Below, piece by piece: positions 45,397 to 55,287 of a stretch of DNA of 64,000 bases (the first letter of the stretch is position 1; every line of letters begins with the position of its first letter). Under the pieces are notes generated by a model, which was given only the letters and a program-made list of their open reading frames with translations, did no database searches and had not been told where the DNA came from. Made by a program: the position numbers and the translations under genes. Location: NCBI GenBank assembly GCA_025917655.1, contig CP084614.1, positions 1,922,001 through 1,986,000 of the forward strand, written 5' to 3'. The stretch is from Chlorella sorokiniana (Eukaryota > Chlorophyta > Trebouxiophyceae > Chlorellales > Chlorellaceae).

Positions 45397-48230
45397 ATGT
45401 CAGCCGACAAGCTGCTCAAGCGTTTCTTCGAGCACCGTCGCTTGTTGGGAGGCAGCATGGCGTCCGCGCGGCTTTGGGGCGGCGGTCAGCACACCATTTG
45501 TTACCCGCTTCGCCGCAACAATTTATTCATGTCAGCAGGCATGCAGTACATGCCGCTAGAGCGGCAGCCGCCCGTCGACAGCGAGCCGCCGCCTGCCACC
45601 GACCCTGGTGCGGACTTCGCTCCTTCCAAGCGCGCCGGCAAGCGCAAAGTAGCACTCTGCATCGGCTACGAGGGCACGGAGTTCCGGGGTGAGCAGCTGG
45701 GGCGGGCAGCCGGCCGCAGGGCTGCTGCCCCGCCACCCGGTGCACGCTCGCGCCGCCGCCGCCCCTCGACGCCTGCGCTCCCTGCTGTCGCCTGCAGGGC
45801 TGCAGATGCAGCAGGGCAGCGCGCCGCAGCAGACGGTGGAGGACGCCCTGGAGGAGGCCATCTTCAGGTCGGGCGGCATCCTGGAGAGCAACCGCGGCTC
45901 GCTCAGCAAGGTGGGGCCGCCGCGCCGCCACGCCGCCACGCCGCAGCGCCGCCACGCCCGCAGGCCCCTGCGAGGCGCAGCGCCAGCCCCAGCGCGGTGC
46001 AGCTTCCAGGCCAGTCCTGCGTCGCCGCCCCAGGCGGGGCATCCTGCTGCCTTGGCCGCCCAGAGCCTGCCCCCTCGGCGCTGCCTGCAGGTGGGCTGGT
46101 CTCGCAGCAGCCGCACCGACAAGAGCGTGCACTCGCTGGCGACGGTGGTGAGCGCCCCGCTGCAGCCCAATGCAGCGCCCAGCAACATCAAGGCAGTCCC
46201 CTCCCCGTCCGTACACACAGCTGACAATGTGGCTTTTGGGCGCAAGCATCCTGCTACCACATTGATCGCGCTCCCGCACCCTAAAGAGCCCGCGTGTGAT
46301 GCGGCGGCGCCGCCCCCCGCCTGCTGCAGGTGGGCATGAAGATGGAGGTTGCGGCGGACGCTTTTGAGGGCGACCCCGAGGGCCAGCGGCTGGCCGCCGC
46401 CATCAACGCGCACCTTCCGCCCCAGGTGCTGCGCGGCTTGCGGGTGCAGGGGGGCCGCGGGCCGGGGCGGAACAGCCTTGGGAACAGACAGGCAGCTGGC
46501 TGAAACAGGCCCGCCCTTGCAGCTGTGTCTTTGCCACGCTTCCACGCATGCACGCACGTTCACCTGCCACGCGGCGCTCCCCCTCTGACACACACGCCCC
46601 GCCGCCGCCGCAGGTGCGCGTGTTCAGCGTGCAGCGCGTCAGCAAGTCGTGGAACGCGCGCACCCAGTGCATCCGCCGCACCTACCGCTACTTCCTGCCC
46701 GCCGCCGCCCTGGGGCTGGCTCTGGACGGCGGCGCTGCGGACGCAGAGCGGCTGCAGCGGCTGGCCGACGCGTGGGGGCCTTCCAGGGCAGCCACCCCTT
46801 CCACAACTACACGCGGCGGCGGCTGTACAGGGAGGCGGGCGGGCACAGGAAGAGGGGCAGGGACGCGGGCCCCGCAGGCAGCGACGGCGAAGCCGAGGGC
46901 GCGACGAGCGAGCCAGAGGACGCTGAGGCGGGGCAGCTGGACAGCGGCGGCTGCGGCAGCTGGCAGGCGGCGGCAGGGGGCGAGCCCGAGGGCGCCTCTC
47001 CTGCTGACGGCGCCCGGGGGGCCCTGCTGTCAGCCCCAGGGGGCAGGTGCAAGTGGAGTGGAAGGCGGAGAAGGACGAGTCGGACCTGGTGGTGCGCAGG
47101 CACTACCGGTGAGGGGCCTGGAGGGGCCGGAGGGGCTTGGTGGCGGCTGTGTGGTGCAAGGGGTGTGTGAGGGAGGTGGGGTGAGTGGGCAGGCGGCACG
47201 TGTTGCAGGCCGCGTCTCCTCGCAGCCAGCTGGCACTGCCTCAGGCCTGCCGCAGCTGCGCCCCACTCCATGCTGGCCCCTCCCACCTTCTTCGCAGCTT
47301 CATCGAGTGGTGCCGTGCCGACACCCAAGTGAAGGCGTTGGTTCCAAGGGGGCAGCCCTGCGTGGAGCTCAGCCTGCAGGTGGGCCCGCCACGCCCGCAG
47401 CGCTGCCAGCTGTTCGGGGGCAGGGGGCCGGCCGCCGGCCGCTCAGCCCAAGCATGAGCGCGCCCCCGCCGCTTCAGCGCGGGCTGGCTGGCTGGCCGGT
47501 GTGCCTTGGTGCCACACGTGCACGTCCCTGCCTCCCAGCCCACTCTGTCAGAACAGTTTTTTGAAAGGAAGGCCCGCGCGCCCGCCCCAGCACCCGCCCC
47601 CGTACCCCCCCCCAACCCTGCTTTCTTCCCTGCAGGGCGGCAGCTTCATGCTGCACCAGATCCGGCACCAGGTGGGCATGGCGGTGGCGGTGGCGCGCGC
47701 GCGCTGCCCCTCGACCTGCTGCACGCTTCGCTGGCCACACCCGCCCGGCTGGCCACCCCGCTGGCGCCGCCCAGCACCCTGCTGCTGGCCGGGCGCAGTT
47801 CAGGTGTGCGTGTGGGGGGCTGGAGTGCTGCTGGCGCCCTGTCAGCCGGGGCAGCCGCCCACGCCCCGTCGTCCCCCTGCCCACCCTGCTCGGCTCGCAC
47901 CCCCAGTCTCATTCCGCCGGCCTTCTCATGCCGCAGCCCCTTCAAGCGCAGCTGGTCGGGAGAGGCGGCAGCTGCGGCGCGGCTGACAGGCGACACGCTG
48001 GAACTGCGGGGGCGGGCGCCGCCGCTCAGGACGCGTTCTACCGTGAGCGCATGCTGCCCGCCCTGGACGGCCTGCTTGCGGGGGAGGAGTGGCGGCGGTG
48101 GGAGGATGACCTGCGGAGGCTGTGGTACGAGGAGGCTGAGGTGGAGCAGCTGGTGGAAGAATGCCGGGGGTGGCAGCAGCAGCGACAGGCGGCCAGCGAA
48201 GAGCGCAAGCGGGCGGCTGCGGCGGCGTAG
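45397..48230 (+). CDS. tRNA pseudouridine synthase, TruA/PUS1 family
   Basis: Converts uridines of tRNA (and possibly other RNAs) to pseudouridine. Exons: 45397-45688, 45798-45910, 46091-46147, 46330-46435, 46614-47108, 47298-47379, 47636-47813 and 47937-48230. Motifs in order: KVALCIGYEGTEFRGLQMQQ, the catalytic block WSRSSRTDKSVHSLATV with the essential Asp, VFSVQRVSKSWNARTQCIRR, TYRYFLPA, GSHPFHNYTRRR, and SFMLHQIRHQVGMAVAVAR. The C-terminus is a charged Glu/Arg helix (ERMLPALDGLLAGEEWRRWE). An insertion of about 75 residues rich in Gly, Ala and Glu splits the domain (46830-47040). The start at 45397 is uncertain; ATG 45457 in AGCATGGCG is a good alternative. Frame breaks lie at the G run 46774-46778, at 47036-47050, and in the CG run 47692-47702. 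Confidence 0.9.
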
Positions 48231-48530
48231 CAGAACGAGCAGATCCGGCTTGGGCCATCGCCGGTTTGGTGTCCCTGTTTGGCAGAGAAAGGCAAGGCTG
48301 CCCGTTGTGAACTGGCAGACGTGGCAGCTGGAGCTTGACCCGGGTTCTGTGCTGTGCGTCAACAAGCCGGCTGTCTGGTCGTCAGCGCAGCCGGCGAGAG
48401 CTCGCGGCTTGCATCATTGAATCTGAGGACCATGCTGATTGCAGATACCCTGTTGTCTGTATACCGTGGCAGTGAGCAGGGTTACAGAGCGGCGGTGAAG
48501 AGGCGCCTGCTGCCGGTGCACCGGACAGTG
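48231..48530. other. Convergent 3' region
   Basis: Between the pseudouridine synthase stop and the stop of tandem copy A. The part from 48395 onward is related to 49645-49790 and 50905-51040, so it already belongs to the tandem repeat unit. Confidence 0.55.
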
Positions 48531-49305
48531 CTATTGCCACTCCTTGAGCGTGAACTCAAACCAGTCCTTCGCATCAATGTACTCAGAAATCACATGGTAA
48601 ACCCATGCTCCCACCAGGAACAACCCCAGCCACTCACCAAGGCAGACAATGCTGCCCGCACCGGTGCCACGGCAGTGTGCAGCACCTGCGCCGCCTCGGC
48701 AGGCAGGACCGTGCCGAGGATCGGCACGCCCCAGCACAAGAGCGCTGTGGCCGCCATGGCAGCCAGCAGGCAGGCTGCCTGGCCCTGCGCTCGCACGAGG
48801 GCGAGGTATGCCCTCTTCACAGAGTCGGGGGCGTTCCTGATGTCGTCCACAATGTCCTGCGCGGATGTGGGAACCAGGCCATGAGCTTGCAGGCTGGATG
48901 CACAGGCTGTGTACACAGAGTGAAGGGATTTCTTGAGTCGCGTACACACCTTGGGGTTGCCCGGCGGGCTGGGGTCTGCCAGCGGTCCCGGGACGCAGCC
49001 TGCTGGCCGCGCGCATGCCTGGCAGCGGCCTTGCCCGCCAGGCTCTGCAGCCGCAGCTGCAGCGACCCGCTGCCCAGGAAGGCGGCCGGGGGTGGCGTGC
49101 AGGCCAGTCTGCGGGCAGCAGGACCTGCGCACCCTCCACCGCTGCTCAGGCTCCTCGTGCTGCTCAGTCCGGCCCGTCCTGCAGGGCTGGCAGAGGAACG
49201 TGGTGAGGATGCACCTGTTGTGCAGCAGGGTGCAGGCAGAGGAAGGGGCAGAGCCACAGCAGGCTGGGCTGAGGGCAGCAGCACACTCGAGCTCTCACCG
49301 TTCAT
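48531..49305 (-). CDS. Tandem two-helix membrane protein, copy A
   Basis: Unrecognised family, probably organelle-targeted. ATG 49305 opens MNGESSSVLLPSAQPAVALP; the leader is rich in Ser, Ala, Pro and Arg with few acidic residues, like a chloroplast transit peptide, and includes ACTPPPAAFLGSGSLQLRLQ. An intron from GTGTGTAC (near 48955) to GCGCAG (48861) is likely. The mature part reads DIVDDIRNAPDSVKRAYLAL, a hydrophobic segment CLLAAMAATALLCWGVPILG, PAEAAQVLHTAVAPV, and a second one near GLFLVGAWVYHVISEYIDAK, ending KEWQ before TAG 48531. Frames change twice (near 48960 and 48640), so the copy may be damaged. ATGAACG|GTGAG also looks like a perfect splice donor. Confidence 0.55.
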
Positions 49306-49796
49306 GGCGACCTGTAGATCCACGTAGCTCGTATTCGATGTCACTCACAGGGAGAGAGACTACAAGAGTGGTAGGCGCCCAACCACACTCCATGATCCTG
49401 CCTGATTGCCCGCCCAGCTGGCAGCCGCTGGCGCTTAACCTCAATTAACCTCGTCTAACCTCATCTGCGAGCTAAGGCGCATTGCCGCTTCTTCTCGCGT
49501 TGCATGTGCACCTTCTTGTCACAGTGCTGTTGGGTTCGCTTGGGGCGCTGTCACCAAGTGCGAGACCCCGGCCGCTCTCAAAGGCGCGGGCTCCAGCGCG
49601 CATCGGCGGGAACGAGCCGTGTGCTCCTCCATGCAGCCATTGAGAGCTCACGGCTTGCATCATTAAATCCGCGACTACTGATGTGCCATGCTGATCACAG
49701 GTGCCCTCTTGTTTGTGTACTTTGGCAGTGCAGCAGCGTTACAGGGCGCTGGAGAGGAGGCGCCTGCTGCCAGGGCACTCGCCTGCTGCCAGGGCG

Positions 49797-50566
49797 CTAC
49801 ATCCACAGCTTGAGCGCGACTGCAAAGCTGCGCTTTGCAATCAGGTAACCTGAAATCACCCAATACACAGAGTACCCAATCAGGACCATTACCCAGTCCA
49901 TGTGTGCCCCAGCGCAGAACGCTGCCTGCACCGGTGCCACAGCAGTGTGCAGCACCTGCGCAGCCTCAGCAGGCAGGACAGTGCTGAGGAACAGCGCGCC
50001 CCAGCACAAGAAGGCTGCGGCCGTCATGACAATCATGAGCCGTTGTAATTCGACCTGCCGCAAGTTCAGTTTAACGTACGCCACCTTGACAGGATCGGGG
50101 CCTTGCGAATGATGTCCTGCGCTGATGTGGGGAACCAGGCAGTGAGCTTGAAAGCTGGATGCACAGGCTGTGTACACAGAGCGAAGGGATTTCTTAGGTC
50201 GCACACACACCTCGGGGTTGGCTGGCGGGCTGGGGTCCGCCAGCGGCGCCGGGACGCAGCCTGCTGGCTGCGTGCATGCCTGGCAGCGGCCTTGCCCGCC
50301 AGGCTCTGCAGCCGCAGCTGCAGCGACCCGCTGCCCAGGAAGGCGGCCGGGGGTGGCGTGCAGGCCAGTCTGCGGGCAGCAGGACCTGCGCACCCTCCAC
50401 CGCTGCTCAGGCTCCTCGTGCTGCTCAGTCCGGCCCGTCCTGCAGGGCTGGCAGAGGAACGTGGTGAGGATGCACCTGTTGTGCAGCAGGGTGCAGACAG
50501 AGGAAGGGGCAGAGCCACAGCAGGCTGGGCTGAGGGCAGCAGCACACTTGAACTCTCACCGTTCAT
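49797..50566 (-). CDS. Tandem two-helix membrane protein, copy B
   Basis: Same layout as its neighbours: ATG 50566 (MNGESSSVLLPSAQPAVALP), targeting-like leader, likely intron, then DPVKVAYVKLNLRQVELQRL, hydrophobic segment IVMTAAAFLCWGALFLSTVL, PAEAAQVLHTAVAPVQAAF, hydrophobic segment DWVMVLIGYSVYWVISGYLI, and AKRSFAVALKLWM before TAG 49797. This copy has the most regular 3' half and is the best model for the family's C-terminus. Two short membrane helices split by an Ala/Pro-rich loop are predicted by eye; no family name is offered. Confidence 0.6.
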
Positions 50567-51040
50567 GGCGACCTGTAGAGCCACGTATATAGTACCCGAT
50601 GTCACTCACAGGGAGAGAGACTACCAGGGAGGTAGGCGCCCAACCACACTCCAAGATCCAGCCTGATTGCCCGCCCAGCTGGCAGCCGCTGGCGCTTGAC
50701 CTCAATTAACCCCATCTAACCTCATCTGCGAGCTAAGGCGCATTGCCGCTTCTCCTCGCGTTGCATGTGCACCTTCTTGTCACAGTGCTGTTGGGTTCGC
50801 TTGGGGCGCTGTCACCAAGTGCGAGAACCCCCGGCCGCTCTCAAAGGCGCGGGCTCCAGCGCGCATCGGCGGGAACGAGCCGTGTGCTCCTCCATGCAGC
50901 CATTGAGAGCTCACGGCTTGCATCATTAAATCCGCGACTACTGATGTGCCATGCTGATCACAGGTGCCCTCTTGTTTGTGTACTTTGGCAGTGCAGCAGC
51001 GTTACAGGGCGCTGGAGAGGAGGCGCCTGCTGCCAGGGCG

Positions 51041-51807
51041 CTACATCCACAGCTTGAGCGCGACTGCAAAGGGCGCTTTGCAATCAGGTAATCCGAAATC
51101 ACCCAATACACAAAGTACCCAATCAGGATCATTACCCAGTCCATGGGCGCCCCAGCGCAGAACGCTGCCTGCACCGGTGCCACAGCAGTGTGCAGCACCT
51201 GCGCAGCCTCAGCAGGCAGGACGGTGCTGAGGAACAGCGCGCCCCAGCACAAGCAGGCTGTGGCCGTCATGACAATCATGAGCCGTTGTAATTCGACCTG
51301 CCGCACGTTCAGGGTGGCGTACGCCATCTTGACAGGATCAGGGGCCTTGCGAATGATGTCCTGCGTGGATGTGGGGAACCAGGCAGTGAGCTTGCAGGCT
51401 GGATGACCTGTAAACACAGAGTGAAGGGATTCCTTGAGTCGCACACACACCTTGGGGTTGGCCGGCGGGCTGGGATCTGCCAGCGGCGCCGGGGACGCAG
51501 CCTGCTGGCTGCGCGCATGCCTGGCGGCGGCCTTGCCCGCCAGGCTCTGCAGCCGCAGCTGCAGCGACCCGCTGCCCAGGAAGGCGGCCGAGGGTGGCGT
51601 GCAGGCCAGTCTGCGGGCAGCAGCACCTCCACACACTCCGACGCTGCTCAGGCTCCTCGTCCTGCCCAGTCCGGCCAGTCCTGCAGTGATGGCAGAGGAA
51701 CGTGGTGAGGATGCACCTGGTGTGCAGCAGGGTGCAGGCAGTGGAAGGGGCAGAGCCACAGCAGGCTGGGCTGAGGGCAGCAGCACACTCGAGCTCTCAC
51801 CGTTCAT
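51041..51807 (-). CDS. Tandem two-helix membrane protein, copy C
   Basis: ATG 51807 opens the only copy whose leader and membrane part lie in one uninterrupted frame, because the candidate intron (GTGTGTGCG to ACGCAG, about 51450-51365) is a multiple of three. It reads through NPKVCVRLKESLHSV, then DPVKMAYATLNVRQVELQRL, IVMTATACLCWGALFLSTVL and DWVMILIGYFVYWVISDYLI. Relative to copy B two bases are missing at about 51069-51072, so the frame misses the TAG at 51041 and would run on to 50938. Confidence 0.6.
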
Positions 51808-51979
51808 GGCGACCTGTAGATCCACGTATCTCGTACTCGATGTCACCCACAGGGAGTGAGAACAGCAACCACAATCCCGGATTTTACCTGTTGTGCCTGG
51901 GTGGCCGCCGCCATCAGCGCTGATTTGTCAGGTGGAACCTCGGCTGCTTCTGCCCGTCTTGCTTGTGCTCCTCCTTGTC

Positions 51980-52600
51980 ATGATGCTGTTGGCTTCGCTT
52001 GGAGCGCTTTCCCCGGCAAGGGGACAGCACTGGCGGCTGCCGAACGTGCTGGCTCAACCGCGCTGGTCGTTGCCTGCGCCCATCACCGGTAAGCATCGGC
52101 TGCACATCCTATTCTTGTGTTCCATGCTACCGACAGCTGCTCTCGTTATCATCCTCCTGCGCCTGTCATCCGAGCGACAGACGACAGCGGCCGACGACAA
52201 GTGCCCATGGTGCTGTCTGGGCAAGGCTCAGTCTTGCAGCACCCAGCCTCATGCAAGGCTGCCAGACCCTCTGGTTGTCAAGGGATTGACATGCCGGCTT
52301 GCTGTCGCTGTGCAGGCTCCCCGCTGCGCACCAAGCGCTTGCCCGCCTCAGGATCAGGGCAGCCACCTCCGGCGCCGGCGCCAACCCCGACTGGCGCTAC
52401 ATCGATTGGGACGCCGTGGTGAAGACGAATGCGAATAAAGAAGGCGTCGTGGCACCCCGCGTGTCATCAAGGCATTGAGGATCAGCTATGTGGTGATGTG
52501 GCTGACCTCCCTGCTGAAGTTGGCAATGCACCATGACCTGAGATTTCTTCCGTGGCTCTTCATCATCGTTTTCATGTACTGGCTCACCACCAAGATGTAG
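51980..52600 (+). pseudogene. Paralogue of the 43882-44468 small membrane protein, frame broken
   Basis: Exon 1 (ATG 51980, MMLLASLGALSPARGQHWRL, ending ATCACCG|GTAAGC at 52088) and exon 2 (52316-52600, opening GSPLRTKRLPAS) mirror the gene at 43.9-44.5 kb. The C-terminus, RVIKALRISYVVMWLTSLLK then LAMHHDLRFLPWLFIIVF and MYWLTTKM, is clearly homologous to FTYGGVLLVSLFKLVVHR ... WLTTTIKM. Between them the frame changes: exon 2's entry frame meets TGA near 52421. Either one or two bases are wrong in the sequence, or this copy is dead. Confidence 0.5.
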
Positions 52601-53212
52601 TTCACTCTTGGCTTTTGATAGGCGGGCTGTCTGCAACAATTGCATGAAGCACTACAACGCACAGGCTGCAGTGCGGCATGACTCTTGCTCTGCTCCTGAA
52701 GGCAGAGAGGGCGCAGGTGTTGATGGCGGGTGAGCCTGATGCTCGATGGCAGGCGGCGTTGCCGCCTTATGCAATGCTGCTGCGCAGCATCAGGATTCCA
52801 TCTGGGAAGCATCCCCTCGTCAGTCACGCATGCGTGCACGGCTGTCATTGCCCTACGTGCAGCTGGCGTCGACCTCGCACTTGGGGCACCTTTGTTGAAA
52901 CTTTATGAAGCCTGCAAGCGATTGGCCTGTGTGCAGCGATCTTTGTGACATGCCAGGCTGCTTGAAGCATGGCATCGGGGCTCATCAAGTTGGGGCCGCT
53001 CACAGCGAGGCGGCGGTTGGGCTCGGGCTCGGCAGGCCGGGCAGGTATCGGACACATGAAAGAATGAAATGAGTGGTGCGGCCATCAAATGCAAGGTTGC
53101 GAAACCAGCGGTACAGGTAGAAGGGTGGGGTGGGGTGGGGGAGCAGCGGCCGGCGTCCAGGGCAGCGTTGAGAGCTGCCCTCCCCAGCGCGCTGGCTGCT
53201 GCTGCAGCCGCC
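52601..53212. other. Convergent 3' region
   Basis: Between the small membrane-protein paralogue and the PsbP-domain gene stop. An open frame at 52678-52908 has no family resemblance and atypical composition, and is not called. Nothing else is seen. Confidence 0.45.
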
Positions 53213-54993
53213 TCACGCCTCTGCCTTGGGCGGAACGCGGAACGAGTCCCGGATCTTGACCGCCTTGTCGCCCGCGCGGCGCCACTGGATGCTGTTGCAC
53301 CGCAGCGCCAGCATGTAGAGCCGGTTGCCGGTGGCGGCGGCCGAGACCAGGCGGTGCTTGGAGAGCTCGTACACGTAGTAGGGCAGCCCGTCCTTGGTGA
53401 CCACCTGCGCGGCAGCGTTGTGTTCCCGGCTCACGGCGCAGCAACAGCAAAGGTCCCTGCCCGCGGCGGCTCAACAGCCCTTCCGGGCGCGTGTGGGCGC
53501 AAGCCGCGCAGCTAGCAGGAGAGCGGCGGCCGCGCCACGCCCAGCGCCGCCTGCCAGCCCCCAAGAGGCAGCCTGCTCGGCAGCGCTTGGCCGCCAGGCC
53601 GGCGCCCTGCCGGCGCCCTCACAGCTGGGTCTGCAAATGCAAAGAAAGCTGCGCACCTGCATGTCCAGCAGGTCGCCCTCCTGCAGCGGCACCCCAAACA
53701 GCTCCGGCGCAAAGCCTGCAGCGGGCGGCCGGCGGCAGCGGGCGGCCCGTGGAACCCCAGGTGCTGCGGCCCCCGCCCTGTGCGGCTGCTCGGCGGGCCG
53801 CGGCCGCAGCGCTCGCCCCCGGCTGCACCCATCAAACCCGGTGCCATGGCCCTGCACACCGCCCGCCGCCACGCACCGGCAATGATGTTTTCGGGGGCGC
53901 CAGGTCTGTGACGTTGACGTTGGCGCCGATGGGGATTTCTTTGAAGCGCAGCACGGGGGCCACCACCACCAGCAGGTTGCCCTCCTCGCGGTTGCCGTAC
54001 CGCAGGTCAATCTCCGTACCGCTGCACTCGCAGGGCGGGCGCGGAGGGGGGCGGCGGCGCAGCACAGTCAAGAGCATGGGGTAGGAAGGCTGGGCAGGGG
54101 GAGTGAGCACTCGTCAGCAATCAAGTGGGCTCAAGTGTAGCAGGCCCCTGCAAGCCGCCTTTTCAGCAGGCGGCTGCTGGAGCAGGCGGCCGTAGGCCAT
54201 AGGTGGCTGCTGGAGCGGCGGCAGGCGGCCGCACCCCAGGTCCGCGATGCTGACGGGGGTCTCCTCCCACGACTGCGGCACCTTGAACTGCATCCAGCGG
54301 GAGGCAGAGCGCATGCGGGTGGTGCAGAGGCGGCGCTGGCTGGGGCACAATCGATGGTTGTGAAGCATGCTGACGCCGGGGAGCCCAGCTGCCGGGCGGC
54401 CGGCAGCCGCACCGCTGGCGCCGCCCCCGCTGCGACCCCTCACCGAGTATCGCTGGATCTCGGTCCAACCCACGCCGTGCCCGCCTGCAGGGGCGAAACA
54501 GCAGGCTGAGCGAGGCTGCCGCGGCGCCCCACCAGCAGGCAGCTGAGCGGCGCGCGCAAGGGGCGGCTGCCGCTCGGCCGCGGCCTGATGAGTCATGCAG
54601 CGGGGCGGTGGCGCCCGCGGGCTGCTGCCCCCGGGCACCCGCTAGCCTGCCTCCCGCTTCCACCCCGCCCACCGCTTTTGCCCTCTGGCCGGGTGTAGGT
54701 CATGTAGCCGTCGGGGTCGGGGCCTGTGACGCCTGGGATGCGGCCAGCAGTCAGACCCTGCACCGCCGACGCAGGCGGCTGCCAGGCTGCGGCCGCTGCC
54801 ATGCCTGCCGCAGCACCCAGCAGGGTGCGCCTATCCAGTTGGGCAGCAGCGCGCTGCAGGTCATCCTGCAAACGTCCAGCCGGCGCGCCGTGGCTGGCTG
54901 CGGCAAACGGCACAAAGCGCGCGCAGGTGCGGGCGCCACCGTGCGTGCGCCAGCTGCTGCAGCGTTGGGCTGGGAGGCGCGAGCCGCGTGCAT
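53213..54993 (-). CDS. PsbP-domain protein of the thylakoid lumen
   Basis: PsbP-like and PPD proteins are lumenal factors for photosystem assembly or function. The start at 54993 gives MHAARASQPNAAAAGARTVA, a transit-type leader. It is followed by QLDRRTLLGAAAGMAAAAAW and ASAVQG, a twin-arginine signal with a lumen-processing-type end. Exons: 54993-54673, 54484-54444, 54287-54235, 54021-53877, 53715-53657 and 53404-53213. Domain landmarks are GVGWTEIQRYS, FKVPQSWEETPVSIADLG, EIDLRYGNREEGNLLVVVAP, GFAPELFGVPLQEGDLLDMQ, YYVYELSKHRLVSAAATGNR and AVKIRDSFRVPPKAEA. Frame breaks: one missing base near 54870-54880 (before DDLQRAAAQ), and one missing C at 53893-53897, where PENIIAG continues. It is divergent from the kinase gene. 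Confidence 0.88.
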
Positions 54994-55287
54994 CGGAATC
55001 CCGACGGAGAGCGGCGAGGGGTATAATTGCTAAATGGCTGGCTGCCGCCTTCTTGGCAGCGCTGCGGGGGTGGAGAGCTTGAGGGGTGGTTGCGCTGTCC
55101 ACGGATGATGGGTTCACTCGCGTGGTGGGTATGGCGTTTCACTGGAATGTGTATGGTGGATTTTGGTGAACGCTCGGGCAAGAGCGCCTGCTGGGTCATG
55201 CTGCGGTGGGGCGCGCCCCTATACTGTGCTCAATGTCTTAATGTGCTGAGTCAGGCATTTGTGATATTTACTGTGGCTCCAGCAGAC
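54994..55287. promoter_or_regulatory. Divergent upstream region (PsbP-domain / Raf-like kinase)
   Basis: A spacer of about 294 bp between divergent start codons. It contains the AT-richer stretch 55225-55275. The kinase frame stays open upstream to 55027, so the kinase start, and with it this region's right limit, is uncertain. Confidence 0.4.

Larger units (their letters stand above)
48395..51860. repeat. Tandem triplication, unit about 1.25 kb
   Basis: Three consecutive copies of one segment include a minus-strand gene and its upstream flank. The anchor ttcatggcga occurs at 49301, 50562 and 51803, giving periods of 1261 and 1241 bp. Copies B and C are nearly identical over long stretches, including the non-coding flank (49480-49790 against 50738-51040). 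Copy A is more diverged at its 3' end. Confidence 0.88.

Noticed and set aside
52678-52908. 76-codon plus-strand frame beginning MTLALLLKAERAQVLMAGEP
   Set aside because: It has an ATG and a hydrophobic start but no family likeness, no splice context, and sits in a convergent 3' region.
54994-55117. Extension of the PsbP-domain gene to a GTG at 55117
   Set aside because: The open frame is continuous, but it lacks an ATG and its sequence is not transit-like. The ATG at 54993 in the neighbouring frame gives a typical leader, needing one inserted base near 54875.
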